Shown piece after piece: positions 21,101 through 31,409 of a DNA stretch of 64,000 bases (positions within the stretch are counted from its first letter, which is position 1; each line of letters opens with the position of its first letter). The notes beneath the pieces are model-generated. The model searched no databases. It saw nothing but the letters and a program-made list of their open reading frames with translations, and was not told the origin of the DNA. Position numbers and translations under genes: made by a program. This DNA is from Apodemus sylvaticus. Lineage: Eukaryota > Chordata > Mammalia > Rodentia > Muridae. The stretch spans positions 6,732,027 to 6,796,026 of the forward strand of contig NC_067491.1 of NCBI RefSeq assembly GCF_947179515.1. Reading direction: 5' to 3'.

Positions 21101-21338
21101 TCCTTACATGCCCCCATCCCTTATAATTTCTTCAATATTCTTCCCAAATTCTTGTCTATTTTGTTGTTGGTGGTTTGTTGGTTTTTGTTTTGTTTTGGTA
21201 TTTAGGCATTTTTGGTAACCCTTTAAGTCTACATGTTTGTGTCCATAGGTACACAGGTATGAGGTCATCTACTGGGCTATGGGAATCCTAACAGGAGCTA
21301 CATCCTCTTGTTTGGTTATATGTGATAGATATAGATAT
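21101..21338. other. Unique sequence between LTR pieces
   Basis: Non-coding, with a GTTTTTGTTTTG run near 21180. Nothing is recognised. Confidence 0.35.
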
Positions 21339-21645
21339 TGTGGTGGTTTGTATATGCTCCCCCCCCCCCCCCCCCCCCCCCGAGTGGCAGGATTAGAAGG
21401 TATGGCCTTGTTGGAGTAGATGTGTCACTGTGTAGCTCCCTGGAAGTCAGTCTTCCACTAGCAGCCTTCAGATGAAGATGCAGAACTCTCAGCTCCTCCC
21501 ACACCATGCCTGTCTGGATGCTTCCATGTTCCTGCTTTGACGATAATGGAATGAACCTCTGAGCCTGTAAGCCACCCCAATTAAATGTTGTCCTTTATAA
21601 GACTTGCCTTGGTCACAGTGTTTGTTCACAACAAACCCTAAGACA
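21339..21645 (+). mobile_element. MaLR 5' LTR (ORR1-like) with a C23 run
   Basis: Starts TGTGGTGGTTTG and ends CCTAAGACA, with all ORR1-type landmarks between. A run of 23 C at 21359-21381 replaces the usual GGCCCAGG-like text. Unlike the solo LTRs, it is followed by a primer-binding site, so this is the left end of an element that kept some internal DNA. Confidence 0.85.
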
Positions 21646-21650
21646 GAAGT

Positions 21651-21668
21651 TGGTACCAGGAGTGGGGT
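21651..21668 (+). promoter_or_regulatory. Primer-binding site complementary to tRNA-Leu(UAA)
   Basis: TGGTACCAGGAGTGGGGT lies 5 bp after the LTR end and is the exact complement of the 3' end (with CCA) of tRNA-Leu(UAA) as I recall it. Leucine priming is the ERV-L hallmark and supports assigning this LTR to the ERVL-MaLR group. Confidence 0.75.
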
Positions 21669-21671
21669 GAG

Positions 21672-21761
21672 GGTCCATGCCCACAGTGACACACCTACTC
21701 CAACAAGTCCACACCTTCTAATCCTGCCACTCCCTGGGGGGAACATATACAAACCACCACA
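21672..21761 (-). mobile_element. Inverted partial LTR of the same subfamily
   Basis: This is the reverse complement of about the first 90 bp of the LTR at 21339, including the shared variant GCAGGATTAGAAGG. It ends AAACCACCACA. The internal region between the primer-binding site and this piece is only a few bases, so the internal genes are gone. Confidence 0.75.
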
Positions 21762-21793
21762 GACACAGACACAGACACAGACACAGACACAGA
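21762..21793. repeat. (GACACA)n microsatellite
   Basis: About five GACACA units directly adjoin the end of the inverted LTR piece. Confidence 0.9.
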
Positions 21794-22289
21794 AAGATCA
21801 CATATAGGGAACACTGGTGACTCAGGGTCTGAACAATCCTGCTAAGACATAAACCAGATCAGATTCTTCCTTCCTTTCTTCACACTCTTCCATAACACTC
21901 AGAGTAAACTCCAGCTTCCTTAGCAAGAGCTAGAAGACTCCATGTCATCTGCTTCCATCCATCCGCCTCTGCAAACTGTCTTCTCATTTTTTTCTCCCCT
22001 GCATTCCCTGCCCAGCTGCCCTGGCTTCCTTTTGTCCCCCAGAAGCCCAGATCTCCTTCCCACTCCAGGCCTCATGTGCTGTTCACCCCTTGACCCCTGC
22101 TGAGCCCCGCCCCCCCTTCTCAGAGACTCTCTTCTCATTGACTTCCCTTACTAGGTTGTCTTAGATTCCTCTATCCTGCTCCCAAATCTCCAGCAGAGGT
22201 ATCCCTGAAATTAGACTCTTAAGCCTGTTCCTAGAGCTTCTTCTCCTTTGCCGCTTTAGCGCCTCCTTGTAGTGAGAATTTTGTTTTTT
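21794..22289. other. Unique, C/T-rich sequence
   Basis: No repeat or gene recognised. The plus strand is pyrimidine-rich over 21860-22130. Confidence 0.4.
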
Positions 22290-22299
22290 TTTAAAACCC

Positions 22300-22820
22300 A
22301 GTTATGAGATATGGCTATGTTTTTGCTTTAGTCCCAGGTATAGGACGTGGGGCAGCTTCAAATCGTCTATAGTCTCCAACTATGATTGTCTCGTGCTTTA
22401 GGAGGAGCGTGGTTTTTACCACCCGCAGTTAGTTTATGTTTGGAATTCTGGGGACTCTTGCTAGGCTGTGAGAGCCCAGATAAGGCCTGTGGTGGCTGCT
22501 GCTCCCCCCCCCCCCCCTGCTGCTGGTTCTTCCTGCTGCTCCATTTGTTGCTTTAACTATTGCTGGATTGCTGTTACTAGTTGGAGATATCCTGATAACG
22601 AAGTTTGGACTTGCCCCTAGGAACTCAACACCCCTAATCATCAGGAAGTTGTCTAAGGAGATCTATCCCCACTTCTCTTCTACCCTTCTTTCTCTCCTAC
22701 CTAGTGGGAATTGGAAAGAATCTGGGTGGAATAAAAGTAGAGAAAGCTGCTAGATAAAAGACCCCAATAAAGTAGCCATGCATTCGGGCCACGCCTCTCC
22801 GTGTTATGTCAGCTCACCAT
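22300..22820 (+). mobile_element. Possible LTR (ERVK/RMER-like), family uncertain
   Basis: The order of GGAGGAGCGTGGTTTTTACC, GGTGGCTGCTGCT, AGTTGGAGATATCCTGATAACG, TGGACTTGCCCCTAG, TGGAATAAAAGTAGAG and CCCCAATAAAGTAGCC resembles a dispersed rodent LTR I remember, with two polyadenylation-type signals. No clear termini or target duplication found. A poly-C run (22505-22518) lies inside. Confidence 0.4.
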
Positions 22821-23384
22821 GCCTTTCAGCTGTGGCAGCTCTTTATGGTTTTATCCCAGCAGGCTGGCAGGTAGGAGATCAGAAAACTAAACAGGAAACG
22901 AACGAAGATCTCTGCTTCTGGGCTTCTCTATGTCACTACCAACTCCCGTGTGGGGTCAGGTCAGAGTGAAAGGGAACAGGGGTCAAAGAATGTGTATATC
23001 CACCAATGTGGTAAAATTTGTTAGAATTTTTTTAAACATATCTAAATACAAAGATGCTCAGAGATTGTGTGTGTGTGTGTGTGTGTGAAGTATCTCAAAT
23101 AGCCCAAATCAAGCTTTCTCACTCATATAAGCTTTAAGGACTTGGAATAGTGTGTTTAGACTCTTAAGTGTTATAAACCGCATGAGAGCGGTCCTACTAT
23201 GAAGTAGCAAAAGATAGCTAAAGTGCTAAGCATATGCCTGGCCCGTTCTGGACCTTCAAATATGCTGGCTGCTGCATCTCTTTTCCCAGAATTTGCCTAG
23301 ATTTAATCATGCAAATGTGCTGAAGGGTTTTCAGATACAGAGCTGTCCACGCAGTAACTCCACATTGAAGCCACGTGCCCCACC
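22821..23384. other. Unique sequence with a (GT)n tract
   Basis: No gene is recognised. 23065-23087 is a short pure (GT)n run. Confidence 0.4.
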
Positions 23385-23390
23385 CAATAT

Positions 23391-23815
23391 TGTGGGAAGC
23401 CATCTTGAGCTATTCGGACTTATCCTTACTCATGGCCCTAAGGTGGTGGCTGCCAAAATATGAGAACAATTAACTAGCTATCAGTGCGAGAAGATTCCCG
23501 AGAATAGCACAAGATGTTCCTGCCCTAACCGTGGAATGTTCCTGCCGGTGTTGACTCCAGGTGTCCCCACCTGGATGACCTCCTCGCTTCCTACTTCGAC
23601 CCCTAGGGGTGTCTCTGCCCTTCCTTCCTTTGTCTGGTGTGAAGGTCAATTCCTTCTCTGTAAGCCTTAAAACCCACTTACCTCCCCGACATTAAATGAA
23701 GCCTTTATGAAGACACAACCCAGAGTGACTCTGATTTTGTTAGAGTGCTTGGCTTCCCTTTTCTCTCCCCCCCATTTTTGGGACCCGGGAATAACTGGAC
23801 CTGCTGGCCTGGTCA
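23391..23815 (+). mobile_element. ERVK-type solo LTR with perfect 6-bp target duplication
   Basis: Begins TGTGGGAAGCC and ends GGTCA. CAATAT flanks it at 23385-23390 and 23816-23821, an exact 6-bp duplication, the size made by ERVK/IAP-type integrases. An ATTAAA polyadenylation-like signal (about 23690) and a C-rich U5 are present. No internal viral DNA is attached. Subfamily not identified. Confidence 0.85.
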
Positions 23816-23821
23816 CAATAT

Positions 23822-24496
23822 AGAAACTCTCACATCTAACATGGGAACTCTCACACACAGAAGAATATCAGGCATTTTTTTTTCTCCCATACTATCATTT
23901 CACATTTGTACATAATCTTAGAGGTCATTTTATGTTTTTTGTTTGTTTGTTTGTTTGTTTGTTTTTTAAATAACACTGGATTCAACACAGTGCGTCCTAA
24001 GCTATCTGCCTCCAGCACCTCGACCATGCCACTGAGTATGAATCAGACTCCCCTTGAGCATGCCTGAATCACAACTTTGATTCTGTTTTGCTTAATATTT
24101 TTCTTTCTTTTACATCTTGAAGGCAGGTCGCCATTACAAGAGGCACCTTAAGAAACCAAGGGCTTGAGAGGAAAATAATGAGCTATCCAGGATTAAGAAA
24201 CTTCAAGGAAAAGAACCCTACAGCACTTTTGGAACCTGATGTGAACTTTCAGATGCCCCATCAGGAGGAGGAAGCCTGCAGGAGAGTGTCTAGTGAATGT
24301 TGTAATGGGAATACGGACTCAAGTAACACCAGAGGAGATGACTCTAAAATGCCCACGACAATTTCAATTCTTTGCTTCGAAACTTTGACTGCAGATGAAG
24401 AATCTGGAGCCCAGAAACTCTAGGTGGTTTGGACAGTACTATCTCTCTACTACTCCAGGCAGACACAGCGAGGGCTAAAGGAGGAGTATAGTACCC
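23822..24496. other. Unique sequence with a (TTTG)n tract
   Basis: 23936-23966 is a (TTTG)n run, possibly a reversed A-tail. 24389-24432 (GCAGATGAAGAATCTGGAGCCC) looks like a short reversed MIR piece. No gene is seen. Confidence 0.4.
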
Positions 24497-24548
24497 GACT
24501 TAGGCTCTAGCACACAGTAGGCGCTCAGTGCCTGCTGTCTGTCATTAC
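24497..24548 (+). mobile_element. MIR/L2 3' end relic
   Basis: TCTAGCACACAGTAGGCGCTCAG then TGCCTGCTGTCTGTCATTA matches the conserved gcacatagtaggcgctcaataaat end shared by MIR and L2. Short and old. Confidence 0.45.
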
Positions 24549-24763
24549 TCGCTGCTACCATGTTTCTGGTGGAGATCCACTCCTCTGTTTCCAGTTAACT
24601 GTTCTTTCTTTATTCTTCTTCTTCCAACTGCCATCTAAAATTTGTTTTCAGAGCTCTGGCTGATCTTGTGTTACAAATTCTGAAAAGGTGAATTGTGTGG
24701 AACAGATGATAAAAGTAGGTCATAAACACAATTGTGAAGTTTTGGGGGGAAAAAAAGAAAACA

Positions 24764-24993
24764 GGGCTGGGGAGATGGCTCAGCAGTTAAGAGCACTGAC
24801 TGCTCTTCCAGAGGTCCTGAATTCAATTCCCAGCAACCACATGGTGGCTCGCAAGCATCTGTAACGAGATCTGACCCCCTCTTCTGGAGTGTCTGAAGAC
24901 AGCTACAGTGTACTTACATATATTAATAAATCAAATCTTTATAAATAAATAAATAAATAAATAAATCTAAAAAGAAAGAAAGAAAGAAAAAGG
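24764..24993 (+). mobile_element. B2 SINE
   Basis: A near-consensus B2: GGGCTGGGGAGATGGCTCAG, TTAAGAGCACTGACTGCTC, CAATTCCCAGCAACCACATGG (B-box area) and CTGAAGACAGCTACAGTG, ending in AAAT/AAAG tail repeats (24940-24990). The flanks AAAAGAAAACA and AAAAGGAAAACA look like an imperfect target duplication. B2 elements carry a pol III promoter and a CTCF-like CCAGAAGAGGG on the opposite strand. Confidence 0.95.
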
Positions 24994-25657
24994 AAAACAA
25001 AAGCCGTAACACTTCCATTCCAGTAGTGGTACTGCCTCAGCCACAGTGGAGAGTCAGCTGGATCCACCCATGGCATAGTTTACTTGGCCAGCACTCGGTC
25101 ATGTCACCTTCACCATCCAAACCAGCCCGGGTCTCCAGTTGTGCACATAGTGAACATTTGGCCAGTTGGGTCGTGGCATTTGTGCAGGCATTCATTTTTC
25201 CTTCTGAGATCTTCAGTGGTTGCCTTTCACGTGACAGGCACAGAGCTGGCCAACTTTCACTCAACAGGAAGAGAGTCTGAAGAAGAATGTTGTTTACAAA
25301 GCATGCACTTGAAGGCTGTGTACTCTTGAGAGAGTGTAAGGAGGAGAGGGAGAAGGAGCCGTCGATGAGAACTTACAGTCGCCAGCAGTTAACCACTGAA
25401 GTAAACCATTTCCTTGGAGGAAGAGAAAGGGACAGGAATTCTGGCTAAGGGGGCCATGGGGCGGGGCGGGGAATGAGAGTCCCAGGATGAGGATATCTCA
25501 GCACAGTGCCCAATGGCCACATGCTGGTTAATTTTGTTTCTAGTGCCTCAGGGGATTTCTCTTCTGTCATCCCAGGGGAAGGGGAGGGAGGGATGCCACC
25601 CTCTAGCTACCACATGCACAAGGCACACTCACATATGTGTACCCATGTACATTCATG
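24994..25657. other. Unique sequence with a GC box
   Basis: GGGGCGGGGCGGGG at about 25457-25470 is a strong Sp1-type GC box without a surrounding CpG island. No gene is recognised. Confidence 0.4.

Positions 25658-25693
<36 letters not shown>
25658..25693. repeat. (CA)n microsatellite
   Basis: About 18 uninterrupted CA units. Confidence 0.97.
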
Positions 25694-26577
25694 ACAGGAA
25701 AAAGAGAAAAAGAACTTTGTCATCTCGTTTTTTATATTTCTTTCTTTTTAAAAACCTTTAATCTTTTACATGTCTGTGTAAAAAACAGGCCAGAGTCTAT
25801 TACAGATCTCCCTACTTCAGTGTGGGGAATCCTAACTCCAGGTATTCATTAGCTGGCCAGAGCCTTTCTGGGAAATTGCTCTTTCCCAGATCCACATGAT
25901 TGGCTGGTGTGTTTGTGAAGCATCTCCGGAGAAACAGAACGGACTCCCATCTTCCTCAGTTTGCATCCAGTTGTACATTGACCTTCGTTGTCGTCTTTAA
26001 ATTTATTGTTTTTTCTTCTGTGTTTTTGACCCAGATGTCTGGCTGTTGTTTCTGATGACATCGGACGCTTTCTTTCCTAGTGTTACCAAGATCTTTGACC
26101 TCATTGGTGGCTTGTGAGCATTTCGGTGAGTTCAGTGCCCTGTTGTGTGTGTTGCTGCTCTGCAGTCTTGTTGCACTACTGATGTCGTCCTTCCTCAGGA
26201 GGGTCTGTTTACCCTCCAGTATCCTCTCTTCCTTCTTTTCTCCCTCCTGCTCCCACTGGGTATTCGGTCATTATCCTTTGGATCCCCTTCCAAAGCCTGT
26301 CCTGTGCCACTTAGTAAAATCTCAGAATTCCTCTTCAGCAGGGCTCTGCCCAGGAGAAACACTGCACAAGATTTAGAAGATGGAAGGAGGAAGCTATGTG
26401 TCTGTGGAGACAGCTGTATGTGGTAACCTCTGTCGGCACACAGGTATTTATATATTCATAGCTGCTCCCAGACAATTCCTGCAAGCCACCTGCTTCAAAG
26501 ATGCACAGAGAACAACAGGGGTACTGTGACTCCATCAGATCCAACCCTCTTGAAGGTCTGTGGTGATTCTCTTCTTG
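25694..26577. other. Unique sequence, nothing recognised
   Basis: Non-coding DNA. Reading frames of 90 to 98 codons (26080-26426) overlap each other in different frames and have no recognisable domain. Confidence 0.4.
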
Positions 26578-26582
26578 GTACC

Positions 26583-26918
26583 TGTGATGGTTTGCATATG
26601 TTCAGCCCAGGCACTATTAGAAGGTGTGGCCTTGTTAGAGTAGGTGTGGCCTTGCTGGAGTAGGTGTGTCACTGTGGACGTGGGCTTTTAGACCCTCATT
26701 CTAGCTGTCTGGAAATCAGTATTCTGCTAGCAGCCTTCAGATGAAATGTAGAACTCTCGGCTCCTCCTACACCATGCCTACATGGATGCTACTATGCTCC
26801 TACCTTGATAATGGACTGAACCTCTCAACCTGTAAGCCAGGCCCAATTAAATGCTGTCTTTATAAGAGTTGCCTTAGTCATGGTGTCTGTTCACAGCAGT
26901 AAAACCCTAACTAAGATA
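26583..26918 (+). mobile_element. MaLR solo LTR (ORR1-like) with perfect 5-bp target duplication
   Basis: Starts TGTGATGGTTTGCATATG, contains the ORR1-type landmarks and ends CCCTAACTAAGATA. GTACC occurs at 26578-26582 and 26919-26923, a perfect 5-bp duplication as expected for the ERVL class. The GTGTGGCCTTG unit is duplicated inside (26629-26664). Confidence 0.9.
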
Positions 26919-27059
26919 GTACCAAAGCTATTTAATTGATTTTGTGAATATGAGATCATCAAGACTCTGTGACAACTTAAATTACTATTTTTTAAATTAA
27001 TCAGGTAAGGTAATTTAAAAGAAACCACAGTGACTTGCTCAGGGTATGCATTTTGTATT

Positions 27060-27205
27060 GTATATTAGTCTATTGGAGTTGTGTATGTATGAGTGTGTGT
27101 GTGAGTATGTATGTGTTTGTATGTGAATGTGTACATATGCTAATGAGTATGTATGTGTTTGGTTGTATGTGTTGTATGTGTATGTATGTGTTGGAGGGTT
27201 ATTTT
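27060..27205. repeat. TG/TATG-rich low-complexity tract
   Basis: Degenerate GTGTATGTATG units with interruptions, ending near a T7 run. Confidence 0.8.
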
Positions 27206-27590
27206 TTTGTAGCTGTGACAGATATCTTAGAGAAATAATTTGAAAGGATGAAAGACTTATTTTGGCTCATGGTGTTTCAGGGTTGGCTAGCTCATGGTGT
27301 GGGAGAACAAAGTATTGTTCATGGTAGTCAGAGAGGAGAAAGCAAGGACAAGCAGAGGAAGAGGAAGAAGAGAAAGTCATCCTTCACGGGCGGCCCCTAC
27401 CTGGTGACCAGCTAAGTGGCCCATGTCTTAATGATCTACAAAGTAATCAGTAGATAAGCCATGGATCAATTCAGTATCCCTAAGTCACCTCTTAGTGATT
27501 GGATCTACTATCTAGGGACTAAGCCTATATATAACATCTGAACGTTCATCTACAAATGGACTTAGGGAGGACGAGAAGCTTTATGTCAAA
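27206..27590 (-). mobile_element. Old MaLR-like LTR (reverse)
   Basis: TAGCTGTGACAGATATCTTAGAGAA, GACTTATTTTGGCTCATGGTG, CACGGGCGGCCCC and a late AGGGACTAAGCC follow the reverse complement of an MLT/MT-type LTR. Diverged; exact ends unclear. Confidence 0.5.
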
Positions 27591-27769
27591 CAAACTACCA
27601 TTCGGGGGCATGCATGGATGGAGATGCTGCCATCTTTGTTTCTTCAAGAAGCCTTAGGCTTTGGTGACCATCAGGAAAACCCTGTTAGATAATGTGATTT
27701 TTGTAATCAAGCTTTGATTGCAACATCATGTTTTCTCCAATATGTCAAGAGCCAATAAAAAGCCAGCCA

Positions 27770-28006
27770 CATTTATTTATTGTTATTGATGTATTATTTA
27801 TTCAGTGTACATGAGTGTGTGCAGTATGCCTGTGTACACATGTGTGTATGCACATGAATATGTGAATATCTGAGCGTGTATGAATGTGTGTGTGTGTCTG
27901 TGTGTGTGTGTGTGAGTGAGTTGGTTCTCTCCTTCTGCAAAGTAGGTCCTGGCGATCAAACATGGGTTGTAAGAGCCTTTACTCATTGAGCCATCTCACC
28001 AGCTCA
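27770..28006 (-). mobile_element. B3 SINE
   Basis: The right end, TTGAGCCATCTCACCAGCTCA, is the reversed B3/B2 head. A (TG)n stretch near 27885-27917 lies inside the element, as seen in many B3 copies. The left end is decayed. Confidence 0.7.
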
Positions 28007-28102
28007 GGGGTCTGTTGTATGTGATTTGATACTGCTTTGAAAGTGCTCCTGTGCACCCATGGGTGCCTAGGAAAGTATGAATCTCTAACTAGGGCCTGGA
28101 GA

Positions 28103-28265
28103 GGTAGCTCTTTGGTTAAGAACATGACTGATTTCACAGAGAAGCTCACCTCAGTTGTCAGTTCCCACACTGAGGAGCTTACAAATGCATAACTAAGCTC
28201 CAGGGTATCCAACGCCCTTTCTGGACACCTAAGGCACCTACAATCATGCAAGCACATTCCTACAG
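28103..28265 (+). mobile_element. B3 SINE (diverged)
   Basis: GGGCCTGGAGAGGTAGCTC, GGTTAAGAACATGACTG, CCAGGGTATCCAACGCCCTTTCTGG and GGCACCTAC follow the B3 consensus in order. It runs straight into a CA-rich tail repeat. Confidence 0.75.
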
Positions 28266-28402
28266 ACACACACACAAACACACACATGCCCACACATGCA
28301 CATACCACATGCACACACACATGCCCACACATGCACATGCCACATGCACACACACATGCCCACACATGCACATGCCACATGCACACACACATGTATGTAC
28401 AC
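28266..28402. repeat. CA-rich minisatellite with 35-bp higher-order unit
   Basis: A unit starting ATGCCCACACATGCACAT recurs at 28286, 28321 and 28356, exactly 35 bp apart. It grew from the A/CA-rich tail of the B3 element. Confidence 0.9.
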
Positions 28403-28876
28403 ATATTTACACATGCACATGAACGCACACAAATTATTATGTACACATATGCATTTATTTCTGTTTTAACACATGTTCTATGAAAACAAGGAAGTTCCAT
28501 ATCTAGAGTTGTCTATATTGGTTTCTCAGCATATATAAGTAAATAAATATTTAATATGATGTGTGTTATATATAAAAATTAATATATGCACTAAACAATT
28601 ATTAAATATTACTAAAATTAATTAATGGCAGGAATACAGATAAATTTACACAAGTGAATAATAGTTCTAGGCCTTGACTGAAACATAATATCGTTCTTAT
28701 TAATATAAGTGAAAATTCTTATTTAGAAATTTTCATGATTGATAATTGATATACTTATGAATGGATTAAAAGTAACTTGTGACTTATATAAAGGATTCAT
28801 GTACGCAGGATAATTAAATTTCCCATGGTTGTATGTTTGATTTATAAGATCCGCATGTGAGCTGTCTGTGCCGTTG
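28403..28876. other. Very AT-rich unique sequence
   Basis: 28530-28800 is dominated by A and T (TTAATATATG, ATTAATTAATGG). It has no gene and lies directly before the 31-bp minisatellite. Confidence 0.45.
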
Positions 28877-29496
28877 GTCTTCATGACTGTAGGTCATGGG
28901 CAGGTTGGTCTTCACGACTGTAGGTCATGGGCAGGTTGGTCTTCACGACTGTAGGTCATGGGCAGGTTGGTCTTCACGACTGTAGGTCATGGGCAGGTTG
29001 GTCTTCATGACTGTAGGTCACGGGCAGGTTGGTCTTCAGGATTGTAGGTCACGGGCAGGTTGGTCTTCATGACTGTAGGTCATGGGCAGGTTAGTCTTCA
29101 TGACTGTAGGTCATGGGCAGGTTGGTCTTCATGACTGTAGGTCATGGGCAGGTTGGTCTTCATGACTGTAGGTCATGGGCAGGTTGGTCTTCACGACTAT
29201 AGGTCATGGGCAGGTTGGTCTTCATGACTGTAGGTCATGGGCAGGTTGGTCTTCACGACTATAGGTCATGGGCAGGTTAGTCTTCATGACTGTAGGTCAT
29301 GGGCAGGTTAGTCTTCATGACTGTAGGTCACGGGCAGGTTGGTCTTCATGACTGTAGGTCACGGGCAGGTTGGTCTTCAGGATTGTAGGTCACGGGCAGG
29401 TTGGTCTTCATGACTGTAGGTGACGGGCAGGTTGGTCTTCAGGATTGTAGGTCACGGGCAGGTTGGTCTTCAGGATTGTAGGTCACAGGCAGGCTG
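28877..29496. repeat. 31-bp minisatellite, 20 units
   Basis: Units start with GTCTTCA at 28877, 28908, 28939 and so on to 29466, each exactly 31 bp with no insertions or deletions. Each has the core TGTAGGTCATGGGCAGGTTG. Variation is limited to a few positions (CATGACT, CACGACT or CAGGATT; GTCATGG or GTCACGG; final G or A). CATGAC-TGTAG-GTCATG forms a 6-bp dyad in most units. Stops (TGA, TAG) lie in the unit and 31 is not a multiple of three, so it does not encode protein. Confidence 0.97.
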
Positions 29497-30354
29497 CACA
29501 CATGAAGCCAATCTTCCCAACTCAGATTCCCTCCTGTGTGCACACTTCCTCACTTGGATTCATCTCCCGTCTCTTGTCCTCCACAGTTTCCTTCCGCCGT
29601 CTCCTTCTTTAATTTATTTCTACCTTTATTGAGTTTCCAAACTGTGACTGCTTGAAGAGAGAAAGAGAACAGGAAATCCATGGGAGAACAGACACTTTCT
29701 TTCCATAAATTCTAATTCTTGAGCCCTCTTACCTGCTCCAGGCTGTGATTTTTTTTTTTTAAACAGATCTCTTTTTAAAAGTATTGGTTTATCTCATGAA
29801 GACATCACCAAGAAATATAATTGTGGTACAAGCAATGGCTATAATTTGTCCTGGGGCTATTATCTTTTCTGTAAATTAAGACTGAATCAATACCTAGTAA
29901 GCTGTCAGGGACACTGCACTGAAGTGATTTCTCTTCACACAAATGAACTCAAACGTGACTCAGCTCTGCTACCTTGGCAGTGGAAAGGGCGCAGAAAGAG
30001 AGATCAACACAAGCCCTTTGCTTTCATAGCTTCTCATCTCTAAGTAATTTAAAGATGTTCTTAATTGTGCTTATGGAAAATAAAATCTTCATTTATAAAA
30101 TTCTAAAATTGCAAATAGGGTCAATTTCATCTCAGACTCTATCAAAGTTTTTATGGTTTATCTTCATTGTTTTTTTTTTCTCTAGTTTAAATTGTATCTC
30201 ATCTTTATTTTTTTTTTGATTACTATGCTTATATTTGTACTTCTGTTCACTTACTCTGTGGGTGGCTAACAGGTACCTACAGATTGTGGGATGTTATAGC
30301 TTTGGAGCATACAGATCAGGGCAAAGTTCTAGCTCTGTGAAATTTTATACTTCA
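29497..30354. other. Unique sequence, nothing recognised
   Basis: Non-coding. T runs at about 29751 and 30171-30219. No gene or repeat is recognised. Confidence 0.4.
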
Positions 30355-30355
30355 C

Positions 30356-30396
<41 letters not shown>

Positions 30397-30745
30397 GACA
30401 GACAGAGAAACAGGGAGACAGAGAGACACAGAGAAATAGAGACACACAGAGAATCAGAGATACAGAGAGACAAAGACACAGAGAGACGGAGAAAGGGAGA
30501 GACAGAGAGGCAATGAGAGAGACAGAGAGAGACACACACAAAGAGTCAGAGAGACATACACACAGAGACAGAAAGAGAGACAGGGGAACAAAGAGAAAGA
30601 AAGACACAGAGAGAAACAAAGATACAGAGAAACAGAGAGAGGGAGATAGAGGAGGCAAAGAGAGAGACAGAGAAAGAGACACACCCAAAGACAGAGTCCA
30701 AGAGAGAGACACACACAGAGACAGAGACAGAGAGATAGTGAGACA
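30355..30745. repeat. Degenerate (GA)n/(GACA)n tract
   Basis: About 390 bp made of GAGA, GACA and GAGACA units with few other bases. Purine-rich on plus. Serine/leucine/cysteine-rich frames on the minus strand are artefacts. Confidence 0.95.
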
Positions 30746-30841
30746 GTAGACTTAGCTTAGACTCCTGGTCAAGTGTCCTTCCTTTTCTTCAGAGCATGAT
30801 AAAATGCTTGGTTAGCTCTAGGCTAACCTTAGTATACAAAG

Positions 30842-30967
30842 AAAAAGGAGGAGGAAGAGGAAGAAGAAAGAAGAAAGGAGAAGGAAGAGGAGGAGGAGGA
30901 AGAGGAGGAGGAGGAGGGGGAGGAGGAGGAGGAGGAGGAGGAGGAGGAGGAGGAGGAGGAGGAGGAG
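30842..30967. repeat. (GGA)n polypurine tract
   Basis: A mixed GGA/GAA start gives way to a near-pure GGA run (30886-30966). It is the third large GGA tract in the window. Confidence 0.95.
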
Positions 30968-31409
30968 AAATCTGTAGAAAAGAAAGCAAAAAAGGAAAAG
31001 AAAGCACCGAGAGATCAGGAGCTCAGAAGAAAGCCATAAGGAGTTGTCAGAATCCTAGGTCTGGGTGCAGGGTAGAGGTCTTTGTTTTCTTGAAAGAGTT
31101 TGTTTTCCTTCTCAAAGAATCTCTAGGGTGCAATATGAAGGGAAGTTGCTTCTCATTGACCGCATAGATGGTGCTGACATACAGCACTCACACCAGCACT
31201 TTCTAGGAGCCTGGCCTGGAAAGGAGGGGCCCTAAAAACCATGTCATCTCCTTGACCCCCACACTGATGCTCACTGACCTTGGGAGGCAGGTGAATTCTC
31301 AGAAATGGTTGGGCGTAGACCTCTCCACACACCTTGGTAAATAAATCCAGAAATGTAAATGATAATCTAACACACGGGGAGACAGGTAGACTTGGTGTAA
31401 GATCGGGTC
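30968..31409. other. Unique sequence, nothing recognised
   Basis: Starts with an A/G-rich continuation of the repeat, then non-coding DNA with no recognised element. Confidence 0.4.

Noticed and set aside
28877..29496. Array looked at first like a CRISPR because of evenly spaced direct repeats
   Set aside because: Units are contiguous with no unique spacers, and the surrounding DNA is mammalian. It is a minisatellite.
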